This document shows, piece after piece, positions 8,198-19,169 of a stretch of 64,000 nucleotides of DNA. The stretch lies in contig NZ_JASZYF010000004.1 in assembly GCF_030317115.1 (NCBI RefSeq), forward strand, positions 124,001 to 188,000, in the 5' to 3' direction. Every line of letters starts with the position of its first letter. Within the stretch, counting starts at the first letter, position 1. A program made the translations under genes and the position numbers. Origin of the DNA: Variovorax gracilis. GTDB taxonomy: Bacteria; Pseudomonadota; Gammaproteobacteria; Burkholderiales; Burkholderiaceae_C. The notes beneath the pieces are model-generated. The model was not told the origin of the DNA. It ran no database searches and saw nothing but the letters and a program-made list of their open reading frames with translations.

Positions 8198-9130
8198 CTA
8201 GCCGCGCTTGTAGACGCGGCCGATGGCGGCGGCGAGCTTGAGCGAGAGCTGGCGCTTGGCGAGTTCGCCGTCGGAATACACCTTGATCGGCGCATTGGCG
8301 AAGCGGTAGTACCACTTGCTGGCGGCCGTGGGCGGGCGACCGCGCAGGGCCAGGCCGATGTGGCCGCCGTGCCAGGGCTTGATCGAGCCGATGGCGTGCG
8401 AGAGGTAGTACCCGCCGGGTGCGAAATCCATGGCCTCGGGGCCAGCGGTGTTGAGAGGCGCCTCGCAGACCGTAAGGGCGAAGTTGAGGGCATCCTGATC
8501 GGTCGAGTGGAACAGGGCGGCCGACCCCCCGGCCTTCAGTTGCTTGGAGTTCGCGTTGTAGGCCACGACCAGGTCGCACAGGCGGCGCCACAAGTCCAGG
8601 AAATCCAGATGCTGGCGCGAGACGGCGATGAAGCCGGCGTTGTAGTAGCGCTCCAGCGTGCGTCGCGGCGTTGCGCCGTGCGGCTCGAAGAAGCGGTTCC
8701 ACAGCAGGCGCTTGGGGTGCCGAGCCGGGAAGCACCAGTTGACGTCTTCCGCGAGCGAGATGCCGTCTTCGGTGAACCAGCCCATGAAGGCGGGCCAGTC
8801 GCATTTCACGACGATGTCCGGATCGATGTACGCGACCATGGTCGTGGCCGGCGCATGCTTCTCGAACATCTCGCGGATGAAGGTGGGCTTGTAGTACGTG
8901 AAGTGCAGCGGCGTGTCGAGTTCGATCATGCAGAGCTTCAGCGTCGGCGCGACCTGCATCTGTCCGGTGGCGCGGTCGAAGGCCGGCGAGTCCACGATCC
9001 AGCCCGGCAGTGCGCCGCGATAGCCGACCCACAGGTCGCCCGCATAGCCTGCGGCGATCAGCGAATTCGACAGGGCGGCGACGCCGAAATGGTAGTTCCC
9101 CTCGAAGAGCGTGCAGAGCGTGATGTTCAT
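8198..9130 (-). CDS. putative glycosyltransferase
   Basis: A 310-residue soluble protein with features of a nucleotide-sugar transferase: a Rossmann-like N-terminus (MNITLCTLFEGNYHFGVAAL), a DxD-like acidic motif in VAYIDPDIVVKCDW (metal and sugar-nucleotide binding), and RYYNAGFIAVSRQHLDFLDLW, a pattern seen in GT-A enzymes of the GT8 type. The specific sugar and acceptor cannot be told. It converges with the flippase gene (18 bp between stops), and an inverted repeat lies just upstream of its ATG. Annotation as glycosyltransferase is from motif and fold style only. Confidence 0.65.
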   Translation of the reverse strand: MNITLCTLFEGNYHFGVAALSNSLIAAGYAGDLWVGYRGALPGWIVDSPAFDRATGQMQVAPTLKLCMIELDTPLHFTYYKPTFIREMFEKHAPATTMVAYIDPDIVVKCDWPAFMGWFTEDGISLAEDVNWCFPARHPKRLLWNRFFEPHGATPRRTLERYYNAGFIAVSRQHLDFLDLWRRLCDLVVAYNANSKQLKAGGSAALFHSTDQDALNFALTVCEAPLNTAGPEAMDFAPGGYYLSHAIGSIKPWHGGHIGLALRGRPPTAASKWYYRFANAPIKVYSDGELAKRQLSLKLAAAIGRVYKRG

Positions 9131-9147
9131 GGATGGACGAGTGAGTG

Positions 9148-9183
9148 CGCGACAAGTGTAAACAAATGTTGTACTTTGTCGCG
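9148..9183. promoter_or_regulatory. inverted repeat upstream of glycosyltransferase
   Basis: CGCGACAA (9148-9155) and TTGTCGCG (9176-9183) are perfect 8-bp arms, extended inward to AGT/ACT with one bulged base. The 20-base centre is AT-rich. It lies 18 bp upstream of the glycosyltransferase ATG and 50 bp downstream of the DUF6279 stop; it has no T-tract. An operator or mRNA leader hairpin is more likely than a terminator. Confidence 0.45.
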
Positions 9184-9233
9184 GCTCTTTTCATGTGCCG
9201 TTTGGCGTATTCCGGGCGCTCACCTCGCCACGG

Positions 9234-10118
9234 CTATTGCGACGCGGCCAGGTCGCGCACGTCGTTCTCGTAGGACTGCAGCCGCCGCATCGCCTTGTCG
9301 CGCTGCGCCGCGCTGGTCTGGTTGTGGAACTCGGCGATGTCGTGGCAGGCCTCCTGCTGCAGCGCTTGTTGGCGGTCGCGCCAGGGCCCTGGGGGCGGAT
9401 CGGCAATGCGCAGCACATAGGCATGGATTGCGGCCTGCGCGTCCGCCGGCGGGGTCTTCTGGGCGTTGAAGCGGCGCAGCAGCGTCAGCGCCTCCCGCTG
9501 GCGCCGCTTGCGCTCCGCATCGAGTTCGCGCGGATCGAACACCGACCGGGCCACCTGCAGCTTGAGCAGGTCGCGCTGCTCCGCATCCAGTCGGCCATAG
9601 AAGTCCTCGCTGCGCTCGAGGAACTTCTCGTAGCGCTTCTCGCGCTGCTTCTCGATGCTGCGGTCCAGCCAGTCCTTGCGGTAGTCCGCGTTGATGCGGG
9701 TGTACTTGCGTTCGAGCTGCTGCAACTGCGATTCGGTCAGGCTCACCGCGAGTTCGGCGCCCGCCGGCTCCGCGCGTTCCGCGAGGGCCAGGAGCCGGGT
9801 GCGGATCTCGTTCACCATCTCGCAGGTCTGCCCGGGCGTGACGTCCCGGGGTGCCAGTGCCTGCGCTTTCTGCAGCAGGCCGACGATCCGGGGCAGTTCG
9901 TTCTGGCGATGCCAGGCCAGCAGTTGGTCGAGTTCGTCGCGCACGCGAGGCGTCTGGGCACCGTCGAAATCGAGGTAGCCGTCGAGCCACCAATAGCTGA
10001 CTTCCGGCAGGTTGTTGTACGCCAGCTTGACCGCGCTGCATGCCGCCAGCGCGCTGGCGAGGACCAGCACGCCGATAATCCGCGCCAGCTTTGCGCAACG
10101 AATCAGAGAAATACGCAT
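9234..10118 (-). CDS. DUF6279 family lipoprotein
   Basis: A 294-residue predicted lipoprotein. Residues 1-27 form a lipoprotein signal with lipobox LAAC (cleavage before Cys27). The start of the mature part, KLAYNNLPEVSYWWLDGYLDFD, and the long charged helical remainder (repeated DxxQRDLLKLQ/RKRRQREA stretches) match the DUF6279 family, whose function is unknown. Placement in the outer or inner membrane leaflet facing the periplasm is expected; the residue after Cys is Ser, compatible with outer-membrane sorting. Its ATG overlaps the divergent glmU ATG by two bases, leaving no intergenic promoter space. Confidence 0.82.
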   Translation of the reverse strand: MRISLIRCAKLARIIGVLVLASALAACSAVKLAYNNLPEVSYWWLDGYLDFDGAQTPRVRDELDQLLAWHRQNELPRIVGLLQKAQALAPRDVTPGQTCEMVNEIRTRLLALAERAEPAGAELAVSLTESQLQQLERKYTRINADYRKDWLDRSIEKQREKRYEKFLERSEDFYGRLDAEQRDLLKLQVARSVFDPRELDAERKRRQREALTLLRRFNAQKTPPADAQAAIHAYVLRIADPPPGPWRDRQQALQQEACHDIAEFHNQTSAAQRDKAMRRLQSYENDVRDLAASQ

Positions 10119-11538
10119 GAATCAGACTCCGCAGGACAACCAGGGGCCAGTCGACGTCGTCATCATGGCGGCCGGCAAAGGCACGCGCATGAAGAGCAGC
10201 TTGCCGAAAGTGTTGCATCGTTTGGGCGGGCGCGCACTTGTCGCGCACGTGATCGACACGGCGGGACGCATCGGCGCGCGCAACGTGATCGTCGTGACGG
10301 GGCACGGCGCGACGGATGTCGAGACCGCGCTCGACGGCGCCGTGGCGGGCGTGACGCCCCAGTTCGCGCGCCAGGTGCCGCAACTCGGCACCGGCCACGC
10401 GATGCAGCAGGCCGCGCCGCTCCTGCCGGACGACGGCACGGTGGTGGTGCTCTCGGGCGACGTGCCGCTGATCGGCGATGCCACCTTGCGCGCGCTGGTG
10501 GCCGAAAGCGCGGGCCGGCGCCTGGCGCTGCTCACCATCAGCGTCGACCAGCCGACCGGCTATGGCCGCATCGTGCGCGCGCCGGGACACGAGGCCGAGG
10601 GCGAAGTGCTCGCCATCGTCGAAGAGAAGGACGCGAACGAGGCCCAGCGCGCCATCCAGGAGGTCTACAGCGGTGTCATGGCGGTGCCGACCCGACTCCT
10701 CAAGTCCTGGCTCGCCCGGCTGGACAACAAGAATGCGCAGGGTGAGTACTACCTGACCGACGTGGTGGGCTTCGCGACCATCGACGGCGTCCCGGTCGTC
10801 GCGCATCGCACCGACGACGCGCTGCAGGTGGCCGGCGTCAACAGCCCCACGCAGCTGGCGGCGCTCGAACGCGCCTACCAGCGGCGCCAGGCCGACGCGC
10901 TGATGGTGCAGGGCGTCCGGCTGGCCGACCCGGCGCGCTTCGACTTGCGCGGCACGCTGGCTTGCGAATCGGATGTGGAAATCGACGTCAATTGCGTGTT
11001 CGAGGGCGCGGTGTCCCTGGGCGCCGGCGCGCGCATCGGCGCCAACTGCGTGATCGCCAATGCGCGCATCGAGACGGGCGCGGTGATCCATCCCTTCACC
11101 CATATCGATGGCGAGAAGGCCGGCGTGACGGTGGGTGCGGGCTCGCTGGTCGGGCCGTTCGCGCGGCTGCGGCCCGGCGCGCGTCTGGGCGCGGAGGTGC
11201 ATATCGGCAATTTCGTCGAGGTCAAGAACTCGACCCTTGCCGCCGGGGCGAAGGCGAACCACCTCGCGTACCTGGGCGACGCGACCGTCGGCCAGCGCGT
11301 CAACTACGGCGCGGGCAGCATCACGGCCAACTACGACGGCGCCTTCAAGCACCGCACGATCATCGGCGACGACGTCCACGTGGGAAGCAACTGCGTGCTG
11401 GTCGCGCCGGTCACGATCGGTGCCGGCGGCACGATCGGCGGTGGCTCGACGGTGAGCAAGAGCACGGAGCCCGGTGCGCTGACGGTCGGGCGAGCGCGCC
11501 AGGTGAGCTTTGCGAACTGGCAGCGACCGAAGAAATAA
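10117..11538 (+). CDS. glmU: bifunctional UDP-GlcNAc pyrophosphorylase / GlcN-1-P acetyltransferase
   Basis: A 473-residue GlmU, which acetylates glucosamine-1-P and then transfers UMP from UTP to give UDP-GlcNAc. The N-terminal uridylyltransferase domain begins VVIMAAGKGTRMKSSLPKVL with PQLGTGHAMQQA and LSGDVPL. The C-terminal part is a left-handed beta helix with hexapeptide repeats and the acetyltransferase signature ANHLAYLGDATVG, NYGAGSITANYDG. ATG 10117 gives family length; upstream open frame is antisense to the lipoprotein gene. glmS, the first enzyme of the same pathway, lies 0.6 kb downstream with an Lrp gene in between. Confidence 0.97.
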   Translation: MNQTPQDNQGPVDVVIMAAGKGTRMKSSLPKVLHRLGGRALVAHVIDTAGRIGARNVIVVTGHGATDVETALDGAVAGVTPQFARQVPQLGTGHAMQQAAPLLPDDGTVVVLSGDVPLIGDATLRALVAESAGRRLALLTISVDQPTGYGRIVRAPGHEAEGEVLAIVEEKDANEAQRAIQEVYSGVMAVPTRLLKSWLARLDNKNAQGEYYLTDVVGFATIDGVPVVAHRTDDALQVAGVNSPTQLAALERAYQRRQADALMVQGVRLADPARFDLRGTLACESDVEIDVNCVFEGAVSLGAGARIGANCVIANARIETGAVIHPFTHIDGEKAGVTVGAGSLVGPFARLRPGARLGAEVHIGNFVEVKNSTLAAGAKANHLAYLGDATVGQRVNYGAGSITANYDGAFKHRTIIGDDVHVGSNCVLVAPVTIGAGGTIGGGSTVSKSTEPGALTVGRARQVSFANWQRPKK

Positions 11539-11544
11539 CGCGCG

Positions 11545-12024
11545 TCAGGTGGGCGAGGGCAAGGGCACCCGGGGCGCGAACTTGGCGCGCTTGATGCTGA
11601 AGAAGGCCTTCACGTTGCGCACGTTGGCGTCGTTCGTGAAGAGGCGTTGCGCGAGCGCCTGGTAGGCCGGCATGTCCCGCACGGTGACGACCAGCACGAA
11701 ATCCGGGCCTGGCGAAACGCGGTAGCACTGCTGCACGGCGTCGTCGGGGGCCACGCGTTGCTCGAAGGCGTCGAGCGCGGAGGCGTCCTGCCGGTCCAGC
11801 GAGACCTCGACCACCGCCGTGAGCAGAGGGCCGACGCGGTCGACGCTCAGGATGGCGACCTGGCTGTCGATCCATCCCGCCTCGCGCAAACGGCGGACGC
11901 GGCGAAGGCAGGTAGGCGGCGAGATGCTGAAGCGCTCGGCAAGCGACTGGTTGCTCTGGGATGCGTCGCTTTGCAAAGCGTCGAGCAGGCGCAAGTCAAT
12001 GTCGTCTAGGTCTGAAAATTTCAC
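11545..12024 (-). CDS. Lrp/AsnC family regulator
   Basis: A 159-residue feast/famine regulator. The HTH is in DLRLLDALQSDASQSNQSLA and SISPPTCLRRVRRLREAGWI, followed by the RAM ligand domain (VEVSLDRQDASALDAFEQRV ... YRVSPGPDFVLVV). GTG 12024 (KFSDLDDIDL) fits the family start; an ATG at 12054 would add ten Ile-rich residues encoded by AT-rich promoter-like DNA. It sits between glmU and glmS on the opposite strand and is divergent from glmS, so it may control amino-sugar synthesis according to an amino acid. The stop is 6 bp from that of glmU. Confidence 0.9.
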   Translation of the reverse strand: MKFSDLDDIDLRLLDALQSDASQSNQSLAERFSISPPTCLRRVRRLREAGWIDSQVAILSVDRVGPLLTAVVEVSLDRQDASALDAFEQRVAPDDAVQQCYRVSPGPDFVLVVTVRDMPAYQALAQRLFTNDANVRNVKAFFSIKRAKFAPRVPLPSPT

Positions 12025-12116
12025 AAATATGATGATAATGGAATAAATGGTCATTCATGCCGTTGTCAGAAAATATGAAACATAAAATGGTCAGAAACTG
12101 ATCAAAAATTTCACAA
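12015..12116. promoter_or_regulatory. AT-rich divergent lrp-glmS control region with repeats
   Basis: Perfect direct repeat AAAATTTCACAA at 12015-12026 and 12105-12116, plus GTCAGAAA at 12065-12072 and 12090-12097. This is the most AT-rich stretch of the first 20 kb. The first copy lies inside the extreme 5' end of the lrp gene. Repeated AT-rich sites in phase are typical of Lrp/AsnC binding regions, so the divergent Lrp is the likely ligand (inference). Confidence 0.5.
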
Positions 12117-12164
12117 CGATCGGCCTACCATCGCCCCAACGTCCAATCGCAGGAGCAATTCAAT

Positions 12165-14039
12165 ATGTGTGGCATCGTCGGCGCCGTCTCCGGTCGCAAC
12201 ATCGTTCCCGTCCTCGTGCAGGGCTTGCAGCGCCTTGAGTACCGGGGCTACGACTCCTGCGGCGTGGCGGTCCACGCGGGCGGCTTGCGGCGCGCCCGCA
12301 CGACCTCGCGCGTGGCCGAACTGCTGGCGCAAGTGCGGGACGACAACATCGAAGGCAGCACCGGCATCGCCCACACGCGCTGGGCCACGCATGGCGCGCC
12401 GGCGGTGCACAACGCGCATCCCCATTTCAGCCATGGCCCCGGCGCGGAGGCAGCGCGGCCCGGGCGCGTGGCGCTCGTGCACAACGGCATCATCGAGAAC
12501 CATGAATCGCTGCGCGCGGCGCTTCAGGCCAAGGGCTATGTGTTCACGAGCCAGACCGACACCGAAGTCATCGCCCACCTGATCGACAGCCACTACGACG
12601 GCGACCTGTTCGAGGCCGTGAAGGCGAGCGTCAAGCAGCTCCAGGGCGCCTACGCCATCGCGGCGATCTGCCGCGATGAACCGCACCGCGTGGTCGGTGC
12701 GCGCGCCGGCTCGCCGCTGATCCTCGGCGTCGGCAAGGAAGGGGGCGAGAACTTCCTCGCCAGCGATGCCATGGCGCTGGCTGGCGTGACCGACCAGATC
12801 GTCTACCTCGAAGAGGGCGACGTGGTCGACATCCAGCCCGGCAAGTACTGGATCGTCGATCGCGCGCACAAGCCTGTCACCCGCGCCGTGCGCACGGTGC
12901 ACGCGCACAGCGGTGCGGCCGAACTCGGCCCGTACCGCCACTACATGCAGAAGGAAATCTTCGAGCAACCGCGCGCGGTCGCGGACACGCTCGAAGGCGT
13001 GCAAGGCATCGTGCCCGAGCTCTTCGATGGCGTCGGCGTCGACGGCGCACCGGGCGCGGCCGCCTGGCGCGTGTTCAACGAGATCGACAACGTGCTGATC
13101 CTGGCCTGCGGCACCAGCTACTACAGCGGTTGCACGGCCAAGTACTGGCTCGAAAGCATCGCGAAGATCCCGACGCAGGTCGAGATCGCGAGCGAATACC
13201 GCTACCGGGATTCCGTGCCCAACCCGAAGACCCTGGTCGTGACCATCAGCCAGTCGGGCGAGACGGCCGACACGCTGGCCGCGCTCAAGCACGCGACGTC
13301 GCTGGGCATGGCGCACACCCTCACCATCTGCAACGTCTCGACCAGCGCGATGGTGCGCGAGTGCAAGCTGGCCTACATCACGCGCGCGGGCGTCGAGATC
13401 GGCGTGGCGTCGACCAAGGCCTTCACGACGCAACTCGCGGGCCTCTTCCTGCTCACGCTGGCACTGGCGCAATCCAAGGGGCGCCTGCCTGAGGCCGACG
13501 AAGCGCGCTACTTGAAGGAGATGCGGCACCTGCCGGTGGCGCTGCAATCCGTGCTCGCGCTGGAGCCGCAGCTCATCAGCTGGGCGGAGGATTTCGCGCG
13601 CAAGGAGAACGCCCTGTTCCTCGGCCGCGGCCTGCACTACCCGATCGCGCTCGAAGGTGCGCTCAAGCTCAAGGAAGTGACCTACATCCACGCCGAGGCC
13701 TACGCGGCCGGCGAACTCAAGCATGGCCCGCTCGCCCTGGTCACGAGCGAAATGCCCGTGGTCGCCGTCGCGCCCAACGACGCGCTGCTGGAAAAGCTCA
13801 AGAGCAACCTGCAGGAAGTTCGCGCGCGCGGCGGCGTGCTCTACGTGCTGGCCGATGGCGACACGCACATAGAGAGCAGCGAGGGCATCCACGTGATCCG
13901 CATGCCCGAACACTATGGGGCGTTGTCACCGCTGCTGCACGTGGTGCCCCTGCAGCTGCTGGCGTATCACACGGCATGCGCGCGTGGGACCGATGTGGAC
14001 AAGCCGCGGAATCTGGCGAAGAGCGTCACGGTCGAGTGA
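12165..14039 (+). CDS. glmS: glutamine-fructose-6-phosphate aminotransferase
   Basis: A 624-residue GlmS, which makes glucosamine-6-P from fructose-6-P and glutamine. The N-terminal glutaminase domain starts with nucleophile Cys2 ([12 protein letters not shown]) and has [12 protein letters not shown] and TRWATHGAP. Two SIS domains follow ([19 protein letters not shown] with [16 protein letters not shown], and [20 protein letters not shown]), ending with the family signature [12 protein letters not shown] good ribosome site (AGGAG) precedes ATG 12165. Length matches the bacterial enzyme (about 610). It is divergent from the lrp gene, whose control region holds repeated AT-rich motifs. Confidence 0.97.
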   Translation: MCGIVGAVSGRNIVPVLVQGLQRLEYRGYDSCGVAVHAGGLRRARTTSRVAELLAQVRDDNIEGSTGIAHTRWATHGAPAVHNAHPHFSHGPGAEAARPGRVALVHNGIIENHESLRAALQAKGYVFTSQTDTEVIAHLIDSHYDGDLFEAVKASVKQLQGAYAIAAICRDEPHRVVGARAGSPLILGVGKEGGENFLASDAMALAGVTDQIVYLEEGDVVDIQPGKYWIVDRAHKPVTRAVRTVHAHSGAAELGPYRHYMQKEIFEQPRAVADTLEGVQGIVPELFDGVGVDGAPGAAAWRVFNEIDNVLILACGTSYYSGCTAKYWLESIAKIPTQVEIASEYRYRDSVPNPKTLVVTISQSGETADTLAALKHATSLGMAHTLTICNVSTSAMVRECKLAYITRAGVEIGVASTKAFTTQLAGLFLLTLALAQSKGRLPEADEARYLKEMRHLPVALQSVLALEPQLISWAEDFARKENALFLGRGLHYPIALEGALKLKEVTYIHAEAYAAGELKHGPLALVTSEMPVVAVAPNDALLEKLKSNLQEVRARGGVLYVLADGDTHIESSEGIHVIRMPEHYGALSPLLHVVPLQLLAYHTACARGTDVDKPRNLAKSVTVE

Positions 14040-14049
14040 CGCGCCCGAC

Positions 14050-15027
14050 TCAATCGATGGCGACCTTGGCTTCCTTGACCAGCTTCGCGTACTTGCTCGT
14101 GTCGTCCTTGATCTGAGCCGCCATCTGCGCAGGCGTGTCGCCGACCGGCTCGGCACCGATCTCTTCCATGCGCTTCTTGAACTCCGGCGACTGGATGATC
14201 TTCACGATCTCGGTGTTCAGCTTCGTGACCACTTCCTTGGGCGTGGCCGCGGGCGCGAGGATGCCGAACCAGGTGCCCTGGTTGAAGTCCTTGATGCCCG
14301 CTTCGGCCAGCGTCGGCACATCCGGCAGGGTGGTGGAACGCTTCGCCGTGGTCACGGCCAGCGCACGCAGCTTGCCGCCCTTGATGTGCTGCACCAGTGG
14401 CGTCAGCGTGTCGAAGGACATGTCGACCTGGCCACCCAGCAGGTCGGTCGTGAGCGGTGCGCTGCCCTTGTAAGGGACGTGCAGCAACTCGACGCCGGCC
14501 AGGCTCGAGAACTGCGTGCCAATCAGGTGCTGGACGGTGCCGTTGCCGTTCGAGCCGTACGACAGTTTGCCCGGCGAAGCCTTCGCCTGCGCGATCAGGC
14601 TCTTCACGTCGGTCGCCGGCGACTTGGCGTTGACGACCAGCACATTGGGCACCATCGCGACGGTGGTGACCGGCGCAAAGCTCTTCTCGAAATCGTAGGG
14701 GAGCCTCCTGTAGACGCTGGTGGCGATGGTGTGATGCACCGCACCCATGAGCAGCGTGTAGCCGTCCGCCTTGGCCTTGGCAACATAGTCGGCGCCGACG
14801 GTCGCGCCAGCGCCCGGCTTGCTCTCGACGATCACCGGTTGTCCGAGGCTTTGCGACAGCGGTGTGGTGATGGCGCGCGCCAATGCGTCCGAGCTGCCGC
14901 CGGGCGGAAACGGCACGACCAGGGTGATCGGCTTGGCGGGCCAGGCCTGCGCGGCGGCGAGCGATGCGGCGAAGCCGAAAGCGATGGCCGTCAGGGCGGT
15001 GCGGGGGCGGAAATTCGATGTCTTCAC
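14050..15027 (-). CDS. orphan Bug/TctC-type solute-binding protein
   Basis: A 325-residue periplasmic receptor of the tripartite tricarboxylate (Bug) family. Signal peptide to about residue 27 (SLAAAQA), then WPAKPITLVVPFPPGGSSDA and the family loop motifs (GYTLLMGAVHHT, LPDVPTLAEAG). Bug proteins bind dicarboxylates and related acids. No TctA/TctB genes are adjacent, so the receptor must pair with membrane components elsewhere or act otherwise. GTG start at 15027 with AAGGAG upstream. Its promoter carries a 32-bp element shared with the ttuC promoter, which suggests that its ligand is tartrate or a relative and that it belongs to the tartrate regulon. Confidence 0.92.
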   Translation of the reverse strand: MKTSNFRPRTALTAIAFGFAASLAAAQAWPAKPITLVVPFPPGGSSDALARAITTPLSQSLGQPVIVESKPGAGATVGADYVAKAKADGYTLLMGAVHHTIATSVYRRLPYDFEKSFAPVTTVAMVPNVLVVNAKSPATDVKSLIAQAKASPGKLSYGSNGNGTVQHLIGTQFSSLAGVELLHVPYKGSAPLTTDLLGGQVDMSFDTLTPLVQHIKGGKLRALAVTTAKRSTTLPDVPTLAEAGIKDFNQGTWFGILAPAATPKEVVTKLNTEIVKIIQSPEFKKRMEEIGAEPVGDTPAQMAAQIKDDTSKYAKLVKEAKVAID

Positions 15028-15088
15028 GGTTTGTCTCCTTATGGTGTGATGCGACTGTAGGCAGCCGGAGGGTGTTCAACGAGGGTCG

Positions 15089-15120
15089 AAAGTCAATCCG
15101 GCGTTAACTTGAATTCAACA
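15089..15120. promoter_or_regulatory. LysR-type operator copy upstream of tctC-like gene
   Basis: Contains GTTAACTTGAATTCAACA at its right side and AAAGT-C-AATCC at its left. It matches 26 of 32 positions with 21837-21868, which is the gap between ttuC and its divergent LysR gene. Both copies have the same orientation toward a minus-strand gene, 62 and 75 bp upstream of the respective starts. On the minus strand it reads TTGAATTCAAGTTAA, a T-N11-A type LysR box. Confidence 0.72.
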
Positions 15121-15135
15121 AAGAAATCGCACCGC

Positions 15136-17846
<2,711 letters not shown>

Positions 17847-17847
17847 C

Positions 17848-19152
17848 TCAGTTTCTCCTGGTGGCGCGATCGGTGCTGCCGGGTTCGGCAGCGATCACGA
17901 TCGCGCGAAAGTCGTTCACATTGGTCAGCGTCGGGCCGGTCACCACCGAGTCGCCGAGCGCCTCGAAGAAGCCGTGGCCGTCGTTGTCATCGAGGCGCTC
18001 GCGCGGCCTCAGGCCTTGCGCACGGGCGCGGGCCAGCGTGTCGGGCGTCAGCAGCGCACCGGCGATTTCTTCCTGCCCGTCGACGCCGTCGGTGTCGCCG
18101 GCCAGGGCGTGGATGCCGGGCTCGCCGTTCAACGCGATGCCCAGGGCCAACAGGAACTCGACGTTGCGTCCGCCCCGGCCGCGACCGCGCAGCGTGACGG
18201 TGGTCTCACCGCCGGACAGCAACACGCACGGCGCTGCCACCGGCTGACCGTGGCGCGCCACCTGCCGCGCAATGCCGGCCATGGTCCGGGCGACCTCGCG
18301 CGCCTCGCCTTCGATCGCGTTGCCGAGAATGCAGGTCGTCAGTCCCGCGTCGCGTGCGACCGCCGCGGCGGCTTCCAGCGCCATTTGCGGCGTCGCGATG
18401 AAACGTGTCTCGATGGGAGGAAGGCGTGGGTCGTTCGCCTTCAGCGTCTCCCCTTCGCCGGTCTCGAGCAGAGCCAGCGCCCGCGGCGGCACGTCGATCT
18501 CGTAGCGGCGAAGAATCTCCAGCGCATCGGCGCAGGTGGTGTGGTCGGGCACCGTCGGTCCGGACGCGATGTCGATCGGGTCGTCGCCCGGCACATCCGA
18601 CAGCAGCAGGTTCAGCACCCGCGCGGGATGGCACGCTGCTGCCAGTCGCCCGCCCTTGACGGCAGACAGGTGGCGCCGCACGCAGTTCATCTCGCTGATG
18701 CTGGCGCCGCTCGCCAGCAATGCCCGGTTGAGCGCCTGCTTGTCTTCCAGCGTGAGGCCCGGCAGCGCCAGCGGGAGGAGCGATGAGCCGCCGCCCGAGA
18801 TCAGGCACAGCACCAGGTCGTCGCTGCCGAGGCCTCGAACGACCTCCAGCATGCGGCGGGCTGCGGCTTCCCCGGCCGCATCGGGCACCGGGTGTGCCGC
18901 CTCGACGATCTCGATGCGTTCGCATGGCACCGCGTAGCCGTACCGTGTCACCACCAGCCCGGTGATCGGACCGCGCCAGTGGTCCTCGACCGCCCTGGCC
19001 ATCGCCGCGGAAGCCTTGCCCGCGCCGATCACCACCAGCCTGCCTTTGGGCGGCTGCGGCAGATGGGGCGGGACGCACAGTGCGGGTTGGGCAGCGGCGA
19101 TCGCGGCGTCGAACATGGCGCGCAGCACGGTGCGGGAGGCGTTCGGATTCAT
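17848..19152 (-). CDS. ttuD: glycerate 2-kinase / TtuD family (MOFRL)
   Basis: A 434-residue protein of the DUF4147-MOFRL family, known both as TtuD 'hydroxypyruvate reductase' and as glycerate 2-kinase. Seen are LVVIGAGKASAAMARAVEDH, CLISGGGSSLLPLALPGLT, LLSDVPGDDPIDIASGPTVPD, and the C-terminal MOFRL-type segment GGRNVEFLLALGIAL / AGDTDGVDG. With enolase and pyruvate kinase directly downstream, a kinase yielding 2-phosphoglycerate makes a complete route, so I favour that activity. ATG 19152 fits the family N-terminus (MNPNASRTVL); a TTG at 19173 overlaps the dctA stop. Confidence 0.92.
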   Translation of the reverse strand: MNPNASRTVLRAMFDAAIAAAQPALCVPPHLPQPPKGRLVVIGAGKASAAMARAVEDHWRGPITGLVVTRYGYAVPCERIEIVEAAHPVPDAAGEAAARRMLEVVRGLGSDDLVLCLISGGGSSLLPLALPGLTLEDKQALNRALLASGASISEMNCVRRHLSAVKGGRLAAACHPARVLNLLLSDVPGDDPIDIASGPTVPDHTTCADALEILRRYEIDVPPRALALLETGEGETLKANDPRLPPIETRFIATPQMALEAAAAVARDAGLTTCILGNAIEGEAREVARTMAGIARQVARHGQPVAAPCVLLSGGETTVTLRGRGRGGRNVEFLLALGIALNGEPGIHALAGDTDGVDGQEEIAGALLTPDTLARARAQGLRPRERLDDNDGHGFFEALGDSVVTGPTLTNVNDFRAIVIAAEPGSTDRATRRN

Positions 19153-19169
19153 GGCAGCACTCGCCGAGA

